Shown: in pieces, positions 8,818-16,808 of the stretch | How the letters are laid out: each line of letters begins with the position of its first letter | Numbering within the stretch: position 1 is the stretch's first letter | Assembly (NCBI RefSeq): GCF_001909055.1 | Contig: NZ_LVWI01000081.1 | Location: 103,967 to 167,966 of the forward strand | Source of the DNA: Paenibacillus helianthi | GTDB lineage: Bacteria; Bacillota; Bacilli; Paenibacillales; Paenibacillaceae | Length of the DNA: 64,000 nucleotides | Direction of reading: 5' to 3' | Position numbers and translations under genes: made by a program | The notes under the pieces: model-generated | Told to the model about the DNA's origin: nothing | Database searches by the model: none | Seen by the model: the letters and a program-made list of their open reading frames with translations, nothing else

Positions 8818-10554
8818 TTGTGGCGAGTCTACTGGTGGGCATTATCCTTTGTAAAGCCTTATATACTGATCTTATCGCTGCTTATTTGCTCATATTTTTT
8901 ATTATCCTCTGCGGAATTGTTTATCCCAAAATATATTCAATATTTTGTGGATGTTATTTTTCCGGCTAAAGACTATAGCAAGTTCTCCCTCTTTATCTTT
9001 GTGCTAATTGGAGTCATTGTAGTAATACTCGCTGCCAAAATGATGCAAAATACGCTAAGTCGTCATCTCCAGGAAAAAGCCGCCAAGGATATTCAGTTTG
9101 CCGTTTTCCAACATCTGCGCAAGCTGGGGTTTGCTTATTATGAGCAAAATCCGGTAGGGAGAACGCTCTCATTGCTAAATACAGAAGTTGCATCCATGCA
9201 AAGTCTGTACCGCCAGTATTTTCCTGTACTGATCGAGGGTCTTATTTTTTCATTCATTTCGGCTGTAATGATGTTGTCCACCAGTCTTCATCTTTCTGTC
9301 ATCGTGCTGCCGAGTTTCCTGCTCTATTACGTATTTGGACCGATGCTTGAACGCAAAGCGGCAATTCACGGGAAGAACATGTCGCAAGCCCGCATTGATG
9401 AAAATCAGAAGGTATATGAAAGTATATCCGCTTCTTTAGAGCTTCGTGCCTATGAATCGGAAACATGGGAAATCGGCAGATACGAGCAAAAAGTGAAATT
9501 ATACAACGCAAGTATGATTAAAGCATATTGGTATGCATATCTCCGGGGGACAAACAGACGAATCACTTATAATATTGGCGGCATTGCCATTTTTGTATAT
9601 GGTAATTTTCTGTTTGGACACAGCCAGTTATCCATAGGTGAGTTTATCTCATTTATCCTCTATTACTTTACGGTTATGCATAGGTTGACGGCTGTCGTGA
9701 CCAACATTACCGAACAGAGGCTGCTTATGCATCAGGCAGAACGATTGTATAGCTTCTTACGTTCGGAGCCCTCACTAGTAGAAGCGTCAAATCCAGTGGG
9801 GTTGATGCCAGTAAAGGGGGATATTCGCTTGGATAATGTCTGCTTTACGTATAATTCTGGACAATCGGTTCTAAACGGGCTAAATTTATCGATCGCTGCT
9901 GGTGAACGGGTAGCTATTGTGGGGAAGAGCGGAAATGGAAAAACCACGATATTGAAGCTGATTGGACGGTTTTATGATCCTGATAATGGGAGTATCTTTA
10001 TAGACAATGTTCCATTGCGAGATATTTCATTTTCATCCTTGCGAATGGCGATGGGTTATGTATTTCAGGATACTTATGTTTTTGGCTCCACAGTAACGGA
10101 GAATATAAAATTCGGTAAACCGGACGCAACCCAGGAGGAAGTTGTGAGGGCCGCAAAAGCGGCATATGCTCATGATTTTATCCTTAATCTGCAGGATGGG
10201 TATGATACACAAATTGGTGAACGGGGAGTTAACCTTTCAGGAGGTCAAAGACAACGAATTGCCATCGCACGCATGTTTATTCACGATCCAGCAATTATTT
10301 TGTTAGACGAGGCCACCTCAGCTTTGGATAATACAAGCGAGATTCAAGTATTTAAAGCGATGAATGAGCTTTTTAAAGGAAGGACTATTATTGCTGTTGC
10401 CCATAGGTTATCGACAATAAAGGACTTTGACCGATTTGTGGTCATTGAAGCCGGGATAGTGGTAGAGAACGGGTCATATGCTGAGCTATTGGCATTGGGT
10501 GGAGCCTTTAGCACACTTGCAGCTTCCAGAGGGACGGAGGCTTCGGGTGGCTAA
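8818..10554 (+). CDS. ABC exporter half-transporter (permease-ATPase fusion), first of pair
   Basis: A type IV ABC exporter. It has six predicted membrane segments in roughly residues 10-310, then a nucleotide-binding domain with Walker A VGKSGNGKTT (about 368), signature LSGGQ (about 473), Walker B IILLDEAT and the switch AHRLST. No C39 peptidase domain precedes the membrane part. The start is uncertain: the given TTG has no ribosome site. The frame is open back to the preceding stop, where a CTG at 8764 lies about seven bases after AGAAGGG and would add 18 residues. It probably pairs with the next gene to export the product of the heptose locus. Confidence 0.9.
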   Translation: MWRVYWWALSFVKPYILILSLLICSYFLLSSAELFIPKYIQYFVDVIFPAKDYSKFSLFIFVLIGVIVVILAAKMMQNTLSRHLQEKAAKDIQFAVFQHLRKLGFAYYEQNPVGRTLSLLNTEVASMQSLYRQYFPVLIEGLIFSFISAVMMLSTSLHLSVIVLPSFLLYYVFGPMLERKAAIHGKNMSQARIDENQKVYESISASLELRAYESETWEIGRYEQKVKLYNASMIKAYWYAYLRGTNRRITYNIGGIAIFVYGNFLFGHSQLSIGEFISFILYYFTVMHRLTAVVTNITEQRLLMHQAERLYSFLRSEPSLVEASNPVGLMPVKGDIRLDNVCFTYNSGQSVLNGLNLSIAAGERVAIVGKSGNGKTTILKLIGRFYDPDNGSIFIDNVPLRDISFSSLRMAMGYVFQDTYVFGSTVTENIKFGKPDATQEEVVRAAKAAYAHDFILNLQDGYDTQIGERGVNLSGGQRQRIAIARMFIHDPAIILLDEATSALDNTSEIQVFKAMNELFKGRTIIAVAHRLSTIKDFDRFVVIEAGIVVENGSYAELLALGGAFSTLAASRGTEASGG

Positions 10555-12298
10555 TTATAAGTGGTTATGGTCTCATGTTAGAAAGATAAAGGGCTTGTAT
10601 GGGTTATCCTTTCTGGTATTGTTTTGTGAGGCGTTATCTAATGTGGCAACAATTGCTCTCCAGCAAAAAATGATAGACCGCGTCATGATCGGAGGCCAAA
10701 CAGACAAATTCTGGTTCATCTTGCTTCAACTTGGAATAGCATATCTGACATATTCCATCTTGTTCACAATTGGCCCCCATCTATTGCAGCATTCAATTGC
10801 CAAAATGCGGACATCAATGGGGATTGAGTTAATGAAACATATATTCCGAATCCCGGTAAGCGTAATACAAAAAGAACGCACGGCGGAATATGTATATCAT
10901 TTCACGCAAGATTTGCAGGTAACTGCACACTTTGGAGCAAGTGATTTTCCGAGACTGTTCCAACAGGCAGTATCTGTGATTGCAATCATCATTTTAGTGG
11001 ATAAGGCCAGTCCCATCATCTTGATGGTTTTATTGCTATTTGTGCTGATGTATATCATCATCGGGGGGTATTTAGCTCCTATCAGAAAAAAAATATCCTC
11101 CGGGGTTAACGGCCATCGTTCAAAATTGTTAATCCATCTGGAGGAAGGGGTTTCATCCACGAGGGAAGTGATTGCCTTTCATCGGGAAGAGTGGGAAAAC
11201 CGTTTGTATAATAAAAAATTCATTGCCTACTTCAATAGCATTGTTAAAGAGGGGGAGATCATTAACCGACAGATTATGCTGAGTGATCCGCTGAAATGGG
11301 GAGCAGTGATCTTTATTTTTCTCTATGGTGGAAATCTTGTTCTGGATAACAGACTGACGATAGGCATGTTTGTCATTTCTTTTCAGTTCACTACAAAACT
11401 TATGGATTCCTGTAATTCTTTATATCAGGCCATTATGGGTTTGTCAGGAAAGTTTGCTTCTGTGGAACGAATATGCAGGTTATTGGCGGTTGAGACAAGT
11501 CCGGAAGGTAACGAAACGTTAAAGGGTCCAATTCAATCCATTTGCTTCAGGGATATATCTTTCAAGTATCAGACACAAGAGGTTCTCCGGAATCTTGATC
11601 TGAATTTTGACTCCGCAAAGAAAATTGCTCTAGTCGGGTCAAGTGGCTGTGGAAAATCCACCATAGCAAGTCTTCTCATTCGTTTTTATGATCCACATGC
11701 CGGGACAATTCTGGTGAACCGCCAGCAGTTTAGGAATATTCGGAGAGAAGATTGGATGAGAAAAGTCACGCTGGTCTCCCAGGAACCCTATTTCTTTCCG
11801 GATACCATTCGGATGAATCTTTTGCTGGGGATAACCCATATTAGCGAGTTCAGGATGATTGAGATGTGCAAGGCAATGAGGATTCATGATTTCATCAAGG
11901 ATTTGCCCGATGGCTATGATACAAAGATTGGGGAACGGGGAGTTGCTTTATCAGGGGGGCAAAGGCAGAGACTTGCTCTTGCTCGTGCATTGCTCCGTGA
12001 TTCGGAAGTGCTTATCCTAGACGAGGCGACATCGGCGCTTGATCTGGAAACGGAGCGTCATGTTCAGAGTAATCTGGATAGATTGCGATATCAAAGGATG
12101 ACAATAATCATTGCTCACCGTCTCTCTACCATCCGTAATGCGGATATCATCTTCGTGATCAATCAGGGTAGCGTTTCTGGAACGGGTACACATGCTGAAT
12201 TGCTTCAAGACAATCCATTATATCAAAGCTTATTGTCAGGTGAAAAAAATAAGTCTGATTATATAAAATGGAAATCAGCCAATGATACGGGGCAATAA
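10547..12298 (+). CDS. ABC exporter half-transporter (permease-ATPase fusion), second of pair
   Basis: A second exporter half-molecule of about 583 residues. The membrane domain precedes an ATPase with Walker A VGSSGCGKST (about 363), LSGGQ (about 468), ILDEATSALD and AHRLST. The GTG at 10547 follows GGAGG at 10536-10540 and overlaps the preceding stop by eight bases; the longer frame from 10478 runs inside the upstream gene and is rejected. Two adjacent, differing half-transporters with coupled translation suggest a heterodimer. Like its partner, it has no N-terminal peptidase domain. The likely cargo is a lipid-linked glycan, glycoconjugate or peptide made by the same operon; this is inference from context. 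Confidence 0.92.
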   Translation: MANYKWLWSHVRKIKGLYGLSFLVLFCEALSNVATIALQQKMIDRVMIGGQTDKFWFILLQLGIAYLTYSILFTIGPHLLQHSIAKMRTSMGIELMKHIFRIPVSVIQKERTAEYVYHFTQDLQVTAHFGASDFPRLFQQAVSVIAIIILVDKASPIILMVLLLFVLMYIIIGGYLAPIRKKISSGVNGHRSKLLIHLEEGVSSTREVIAFHREEWENRLYNKKFIAYFNSIVKEGEIINRQIMLSDPLKWGAVIFIFLYGGNLVLDNRLTIGMFVISFQFTTKLMDSCNSLYQAIMGLSGKFASVERICRLLAVETSPEGNETLKGPIQSICFRDISFKYQTQEVLRNLDLNFDSAKKIALVGSSGCGKSTIASLLIRFYDPHAGTILVNRQQFRNIRREDWMRKVTLVSQEPYFFPDTIRMNLLLGITHISEFRMIEMCKAMRIHDFIKDLPDGYDTKIGERGVALSGGQRQRLALARALLRDSEVLILDEATSALDLETERHVQSNLDRLRYQRMTIIIAHRLSTIRNADIIFVINQGSVSGTGTHAELLQDNPLYQSLLSGEKNKSDYIKWKSANDTGQ

Positions 12299-12316
12299 TC
12301 AAGGAGGGATCAAGCT

Positions 12317-13180
12317 ATGCCGCTTATTTCATCTACCGAAATGCTGCAGATAGCTAAGACAAATCATTACGCGGTTTGTGCTTTCAATATTCATAGCTTT
12401 GAAATGCTTCAAGCTGTTGCAGAAGCAGCGGCTGAAACGAGCTCACCGATTATCATTCAGACTTCTATCAACACTGTGAAGTATTTGGGCCTAAACTATC
12501 TTGTCGCAGCCGCAGCGGCGGCATCCGAAAATACTGGAATTCCGATCACGTTGCATCTGGATCATTGCACTGATTTCGATATGATTGTCAGATGCATCAG
12601 AGCGGGGTATACGTCAGTCATGATTGATGCTTCCATGCATCCGTTTGAAGAAAATGTCAGACAGACGAGAAAAATTGTGGAAATCGCCTCTGCGGGAGGG
12701 GTAAATGTAGAGGCGGAACTAGGTAATGTTGGCAATGCATCGGAAGACTCACTGCCGGGAGTGGAGGGTTTGGAACTGGCAGATCCTGAAGCATGCAAAT
12801 TGTTTGTTGAAAGTACAAGGGTGGCAACATTGGCCCCGGCAATTGGTACAGTCCATGGGATTACGAGACAGCATCCTGAGATTGATTTTGCAAGAATTGG
12901 ACAGATCGCCGAAAATGTTGACGCCCCACTTGTGCTTCACGGAGGTTCCAGCATACATGCCGCACATTTGAGAAAAGCGGTAGAACTGGGTATTGCCAAA
13001 GTGAACGTAGCAACAGAATTACGTGTTGCTTTCTCGGAAGCAATTAGACAAGTCTTCTCCAGCCGACCAGAGGAGAATGACCCACGCCGTTACATGAACG
13101 CCGCCAAAGAGGCTGTGAAGCGGCTGGCCATCGAAAAAATGGAGATTTGCGGGTGTATCGGCAAAGCGGGAGATATTTGA
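12317..13180 (+). CDS. Class II fructose-bisphosphate aldolase family protein
   Basis: 287 residues with the class II zinc aldolase signature. HLDHC (residues 80-84) carries the first zinc histidine and catalytic Asp, NVEAELGNVG follows, then GTVHG and VLHGGSS carry further zinc and phosphate-binding residues. Family members condense dihydroxyacetone phosphate with an aldehyde (FbaA, GatY, KbaY). The ATG follows AAGGAGG at 12300-12306. It is the last gene before a strong terminator, so it belongs to the heptose operon rather than being the housekeeping aldolase. It might make or break a heptulose bisphosphate feeding GmhA; this is untested, and an IolJ- or GatY-like role remains possible. Confidence 0.88.
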   Translation: MPLISSTEMLQIAKTNHYAVCAFNIHSFEMLQAVAEAAAETSSPIIIQTSINTVKYLGLNYLVAAAAAASENTGIPITLHLDHCTDFDMIVRCIRAGYTSVMIDASMHPFEENVRQTRKIVEIASAGGVNVEAELGNVGNASEDSLPGVEGLELADPEACKLFVESTRVATLAPAIGTVHGITRQHPEIDFARIGQIAENVDAPLVLHGGSSIHAAHLRKAVELGIAKVNVATELRVAFSEAIRQVFSSRPEENDPRRYMNAAKEAVKRLAIEKMEICGCIGKAGDI

Positions 13181-13262
13181 GCAGATATCTATAAAATATA
13201 AGGGTATATGCTTCGCTTCGCGCCATAAATCGTATTTCTAATTGTGAGAGCAGAAATAAAAA

Positions 13263-13306
13263 GACCCTACAGCCCCTAATGGGGTCTGTAGGGTCGCTTC
13301 GTTTTT
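13263..13306 (+). terminator. Rho-independent terminator of the heptose operon
   Basis: Perfect ten-base arms GACCCTACAG (13263-13272) and CTGTAGGGTC (13286-13295), with an inner CCCC/GGGG pairing, are followed by GCTTCGTTTTT. It lies 83 bases after the aldolase stop and marks the end of region A. Confidence 0.9.
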
Positions 13307-13529
13307 ATACGTGTAGCAGACTACAGGAATTAGACAAACAACAAGCGGGAATTGATGACGAGCAAGCTGAAGAGCATCAAAATCGCGCTGTGCTGGTCAA
13401 AGTGAATATGGAACTGCACCCATTCCTGATTCTCCCCTGGATCATGTCTGGTACCCGCTGCCGCGCTTGTAGGTGTGGCATTATCGGGATAATGAACAGC
13501 ACATGCGCAGGGAGGTCCCTATCGCTATT
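13307..13529. other. Gene-free spacer with possible coding remnant
   Basis: No intact gene is visible between the terminator and the rsmF fragment. On the minus strand a reading frame of about 60 codons, ending at a stop near 13335, has the look of a protein C-terminus (DPGENQEWVQFHIHF, then a hydrophobic tail) but is cut by a stop upstream. I cannot assign it to a family; it may be debris from the rearrangement that created the neighbouring pseudogenes. Confidence 0.3.
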
Positions 13530-14335
13530 CAGCCGACTAATGCTAGTCGTTCTGGGATTTTAGTATACGAAGCCCCTTGTGTAAATGGTTCTTCAACTGC
13601 CCGGAGCTGGCTTTGCCCCAACTAACAGGCAATCCATCCACGGTTACCAACGTCCATCCGTGCAGTTCAGGAGGAACAGGAAGACCTTCGCCGCGCAGCC
13701 AGGCCTGAAGATCCAGACTGTCGGCTGCCAGATCGTAGCTGCGTGTCGCCTGTTGGGGCTGAAGAGCCATGGCTAGGGCATGTGCCGGTTCAATGCGGTT
13801 TTTTTTTCAGATGCGCAATGTGCAGTCCTGCACGCGGCACCTTCAGGCCATCCAAGAGACCTGTATGCAAGCTGGTGTTGAACGCTTCTGGGAGCAGATA
13901 TAGCGATTCTCCGAAGAGCAGAGGTATACCCTGTCCGGTAAACCCCGGAAGCTCGTCAGCCGCCCAGTTCATAAACTGCTGATAGGCATCGCGGACGGAG
14001 GAAGGCAGCTTGGGTCCGGTTTTGCTTCGGCCACTACCGCGTTTATTGCGGATTGGCGCAGCTTCTTCGGAGGACGCCTTATGGAGCAAGGCGACGAAAT
14101 GGCCTTCGCCTTTTTCCAGATGAGGCCAAAGACGTTTCGTTTCGAAGAGTTCCATATCAGGTTAGCTGTCTAGAAACCGTGATATCGTATCCTCATTCTC
14201 CTTATGGTTGAAAGTGCAGGTGGAGTAAGCCAGACTGCCTCCCGGCTTAAGCATAATGTAGGCATCCTGCAGGATATCCCATTGTCTGGCCGCGCACATT
14301 TCTACATGCTCCGGGGACCATTCGCCGATCCCGTC
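13530..14335 (-). pseudogene. Decayed 3' fragment of rsmF (partial duplication)
   Basis: This 806-base stretch is nearly identical to 16801-17606, the 3' half of the intact rsmF gene, in the same orientation. It starts at the equivalent of the IGEWSPKHVEM segment and lacks the N-terminal SAM-binding half. It carries frame-breaking changes: a premature stop after FLDS near 14162, an extra T in the T-run around 13797-13806, and an early stop at QND. It cannot make a working methyltransferase. The right-hand junction at about 14335 joins directly to another broken gene, so this is a rearrangement scar. Confidence 0.9.
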
Positions 14336-14337
14336 AG

Positions 14338-15608
14338 GGGCTTCCGGCAATTCCGGCACCGACAGGGCTGAAGGGCAAAGTCTTTCAAGCCCGGAAGAAG
14401 CCAGCGCAACTAAAACACTCCGCGCCGGAGGGGTATAAGAGCGCCGGCGGGACCGCAGCTACAGGGAACCTGGAGCGAATGAACATCGGATCTTCCGGGT
14501 CGGAAGGTAATCCAGAAGCCATTATGGGCGAAATCCGTTCCGCTGCGGCTCAGCCGCCAGGCATTAGCATGTAACCTGCTCGGCGAATGGAAAAACGAGC
14601 TGGATGCAGCCGAAGCCGACTATGCCGGACAGGCAGGAGCGGCTGTGCAGCAGAAAAAGGGCGAGATCAGCAGCATCCGGACCGTAAAAGAACGCGAAGC
14701 ACAGAAAAAGCAGTCCGAAGCGGAGCGGGAAGCCACCCAGGCGTATAGCAAAGCCAAGAAGGATGCGGACGGGAAGCATGCAGAGGAAAAGGCAAAGGAA
14801 GAAAAGAAAGGCGGCTTCCTCGGCTGGGTGAAGGACAAGCTCGAAGCCGTGGTCGAGGTCGTCAAAAAGGCCGCCAACTTCATTTTTGAGGGTCTCGGCA
14901 AAGCAGTGAAGTTTATTTTTGAAAAAGCCAAACAAGCCGTGCTGGGCATTATTGAACTGGGCCACAAGCTGATCACCACCCTCATCAAGGGGCTGGGCAC
15001 GCTGCTCAAAAGGCTGGTCTGCCAAAATATGCAGCAAAATTGACGGAGTCGTCAACAAGGCCGTTAAGGCGGTCAACCAGTTGGCGCAGAAGCTCAAAAC
15101 CAAAGTCACACAGGTCATGGACTTCCTGGCCGCGAAGGTGGATCAGGCGCTGGCTGCGGTGCAGAACTTCTATACCAAGTTAATCTCAACCCTGGGCAAC
15201 CTGCTCATTGCTACGTTTTTGGATGTACTGGCCCGGATTGGGGCGCTCGGCAAGGCGGCAAAGCGTTCGCTCAGCCACTTGGAAGGCAAGATGTGGGAGT
15301 ATCTGCTGGGAGTAGACATCTCCAAGCCTATGGGGGCAGGAGCGGCGGAGCATACGCAGGACACCGGTCAGCCTCAAGCGGACGAGAAGCTCACCGCAGA
15401 CGACATCGAAATGGAGTCGGTCGAAGCGGGTGAGATGGATCCGGCACTGTTGCAGGAAGCGAACCTCAAGGACGGCGAGAGCAAGCAGCTGTCAGGCAGC
15501 CGGGAACCGGCCACTGCCGATGTGGTCAACAACGTTTTCTTTGAAAAATTCTACAAGATTAAGCTTTATGTGGGCCCATTTATATTGCTTTTACATAAAA
15601 TCCCTTGA
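14338..15608 (+). pseudogene. Frameshifted toxin-like gene (possible DUF4157/eCIS-type effector remnant)
   Basis: Three successive plus-strand frames read as one protein. Segment one (14338-14574) reads through HSAPEGYKSAGG and ends IMGEIRSAAAQPPGISM. Segment two (about 14573-15020) starts LLGEWKNELDAAEADYAG and continues into an EAK-rich coiled coil and amphipathic helices (FIFEGLGKAVKFIFEKAK). Segment three (about 15020-15608) starts SAKICSKIDGVVNKAV. Two frameshifts (near 14570 and 15018) break it, and the C-terminus runs into a terminator. The long amphipathic helical repeats resemble Paenibacillaceae proteins annotated as DUF4157 or extracellular contractile injection effectors, but that family call is tentative. 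The 5' end is lost at the rsmF-fragment junction. Confidence 0.65.
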
Positions 15609-15642
15609 GGAGAATGTCAATTGTCCTTCAAGGGATTTTTTT
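15598..15642 (+). terminator. Rho-independent terminator
   Basis: Arms AAATCCCTTGA (15598-15608) and TCAAGGGATTT (15628-15638) are followed by a run of T. It overlaps the stop codon of the broken toxin-like frame, so that frame probably ends within imported or rearranged DNA. Confidence 0.85.
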
Positions 15643-15902
15643 ATGCTTCATTCCTGTTATTTAGACTTTTTATGACAAAATGCATCATTACTTTATATAT
15701 AAAATATGTTACTTATTTACTATTTACAGCAATCTCAATAAAAGTTATTGTATTAAAAGGAAATGAATGTATTTCAGGATTTACAATTCATTTTCAAAAA
15801 GCGTTAAAGGAGGGATGAAAGAACAATAACGCATACAAATGTATGTCTTCCTTGTCGGCTCAGACTCAGGTGTAAAAATTTAAAATTCGAGGAGAGAGAA
15901 CT

Positions 15903-16670
15903 GTGAAAGCAATGAAAAAACTTTTTGCTGGATTGATGATGCTTACTCTGATTTTTGGTGTATCTTTTGCCGGGTCGGCATTTGCCAGCGGTAATGAGGT
16001 CAAGCTTATTGACTCGGATGTAGGCGTTATGTATAAGCCTGGATATGTCGGGTTCAGCGGCAATATTGAAGTTGCTAATCTGGGACCCGTGAAGAATGTG
16101 AGTGTCCATTACACGACAGATAACACAAATTGGTATGATACGACTGCATCTTATGCAGGGCCGGGGGATGTAAATCGTGAGAAATGGCATTTTGCTATTT
16201 CCAGAACGGATGCTTCAACAGATCATTTAGAGTTAAAGAATCTGAGCTTCATCAAATTTGCGATTAAATACGAAGTGAATAACCAGACCTATTGGGATAA
16301 CAACGAGGGAGCGAACTATTACAATGAAGTGAATCATACAGTTCCCCTGAGATCTGTAATTTTGGGAGCACCAAACGTGCTTAACGCTAATAGTACTCTG
16401 AGTAATGGTGAATTTACCGGAAATATTTATGTGAAAAACCTGAATCCGACGAAAATAGTAAAAATACTGTACACAACGGACAATTGGGCAACGACTCGTG
16501 AGGGCATTGCCACTTATTCTGGCTCCTTGAATAATTTCAATAGTGTTGAAAACTGGAGCTACAGTTTCAATGTTCCGGGTGCTACAAATATTAAATATTC
16601 GATTTCGTATACAACTGGCGGACAAACGTATTGGGATAATAACTATGGTCATAATTACGAGGTATTCTAA
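15903..16670 (+). CDS. Secreted protein with two CBM21-like carbohydrate-binding modules
   Basis: 255 residues. A classical signal peptide (KKLF, then a hydrophobic stretch ending AFAS) covers about residues 1-31. Two similar modules of roughly 100 residues follow. Each has the pattern NIxVxNLxPxKxVxxxYTTDNW and ends QTYWDNN ... NY, typical of CBM21 glycogen/starch-binding modules also found on protein phosphatase regulators. There is no catalytic domain. The GTG at 15903 follows GAGGAGAG; an internal ATG four codons on is possible. It is an isolated gene between a broken toxin and rsmF, with its own terminator. It probably binds extracellular alpha-glucan or another polysaccharide. Confidence 0.8.
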   Translation: MKAMKKLFAGLMMLTLIFGVSFAGSAFASGNEVKLIDSDVGVMYKPGYVGFSGNIEVANLGPVKNVSVHYTTDNTNWYDTTASYAGPGDVNREKWHFAISRTDASTDHLELKNLSFIKFAIKYEVNNQTYWDNNEGANYYNEVNHTVPLRSVILGAPNVLNANSTLSNGEFTGNIYVKNLNPTKIVKILYTTDNWATTREGIATYSGSLNNFNSVENWSYSFNVPGATNIKYSISYTTGGQTYWDNNYGHNYEVF

Positions 16671-16696
16671 TTCATATTAATATACATTTAATAGCA

Positions 16697-16737
16697 GGAT
16701 CTCAGGCGGCCTAATATTCCGCTCTGAGATCCTTTTC
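16697..16737 (+). terminator. Rho-independent terminator after CBM21 gene
   Basis: GGATCTCAG (16697-16705) pairs with CTGAGATCC (16724-16732), followed by TTTTC. It lies 26 bases after the stop. Confidence 0.85.
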
Positions 16738-16808
16738 TATGTGGCGGCTTTTTTCATACGATTAGTAACTGCTTATGCGAAGTAAGGTACGGTGATTGGG
16801 TCAGCTGA

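Noticed and set aside
13279..13563. 94-residue plus-strand frame
   Set aside because: Begins inside a terminator, runs into the rsmF fragment, and has no ribosome site.
14564..15118. 184-residue minus-strand frame rich in Phe/Leu
   Set aside because: Antisense to the toxin-like remnant, whose plus frames give coherent protein segments.
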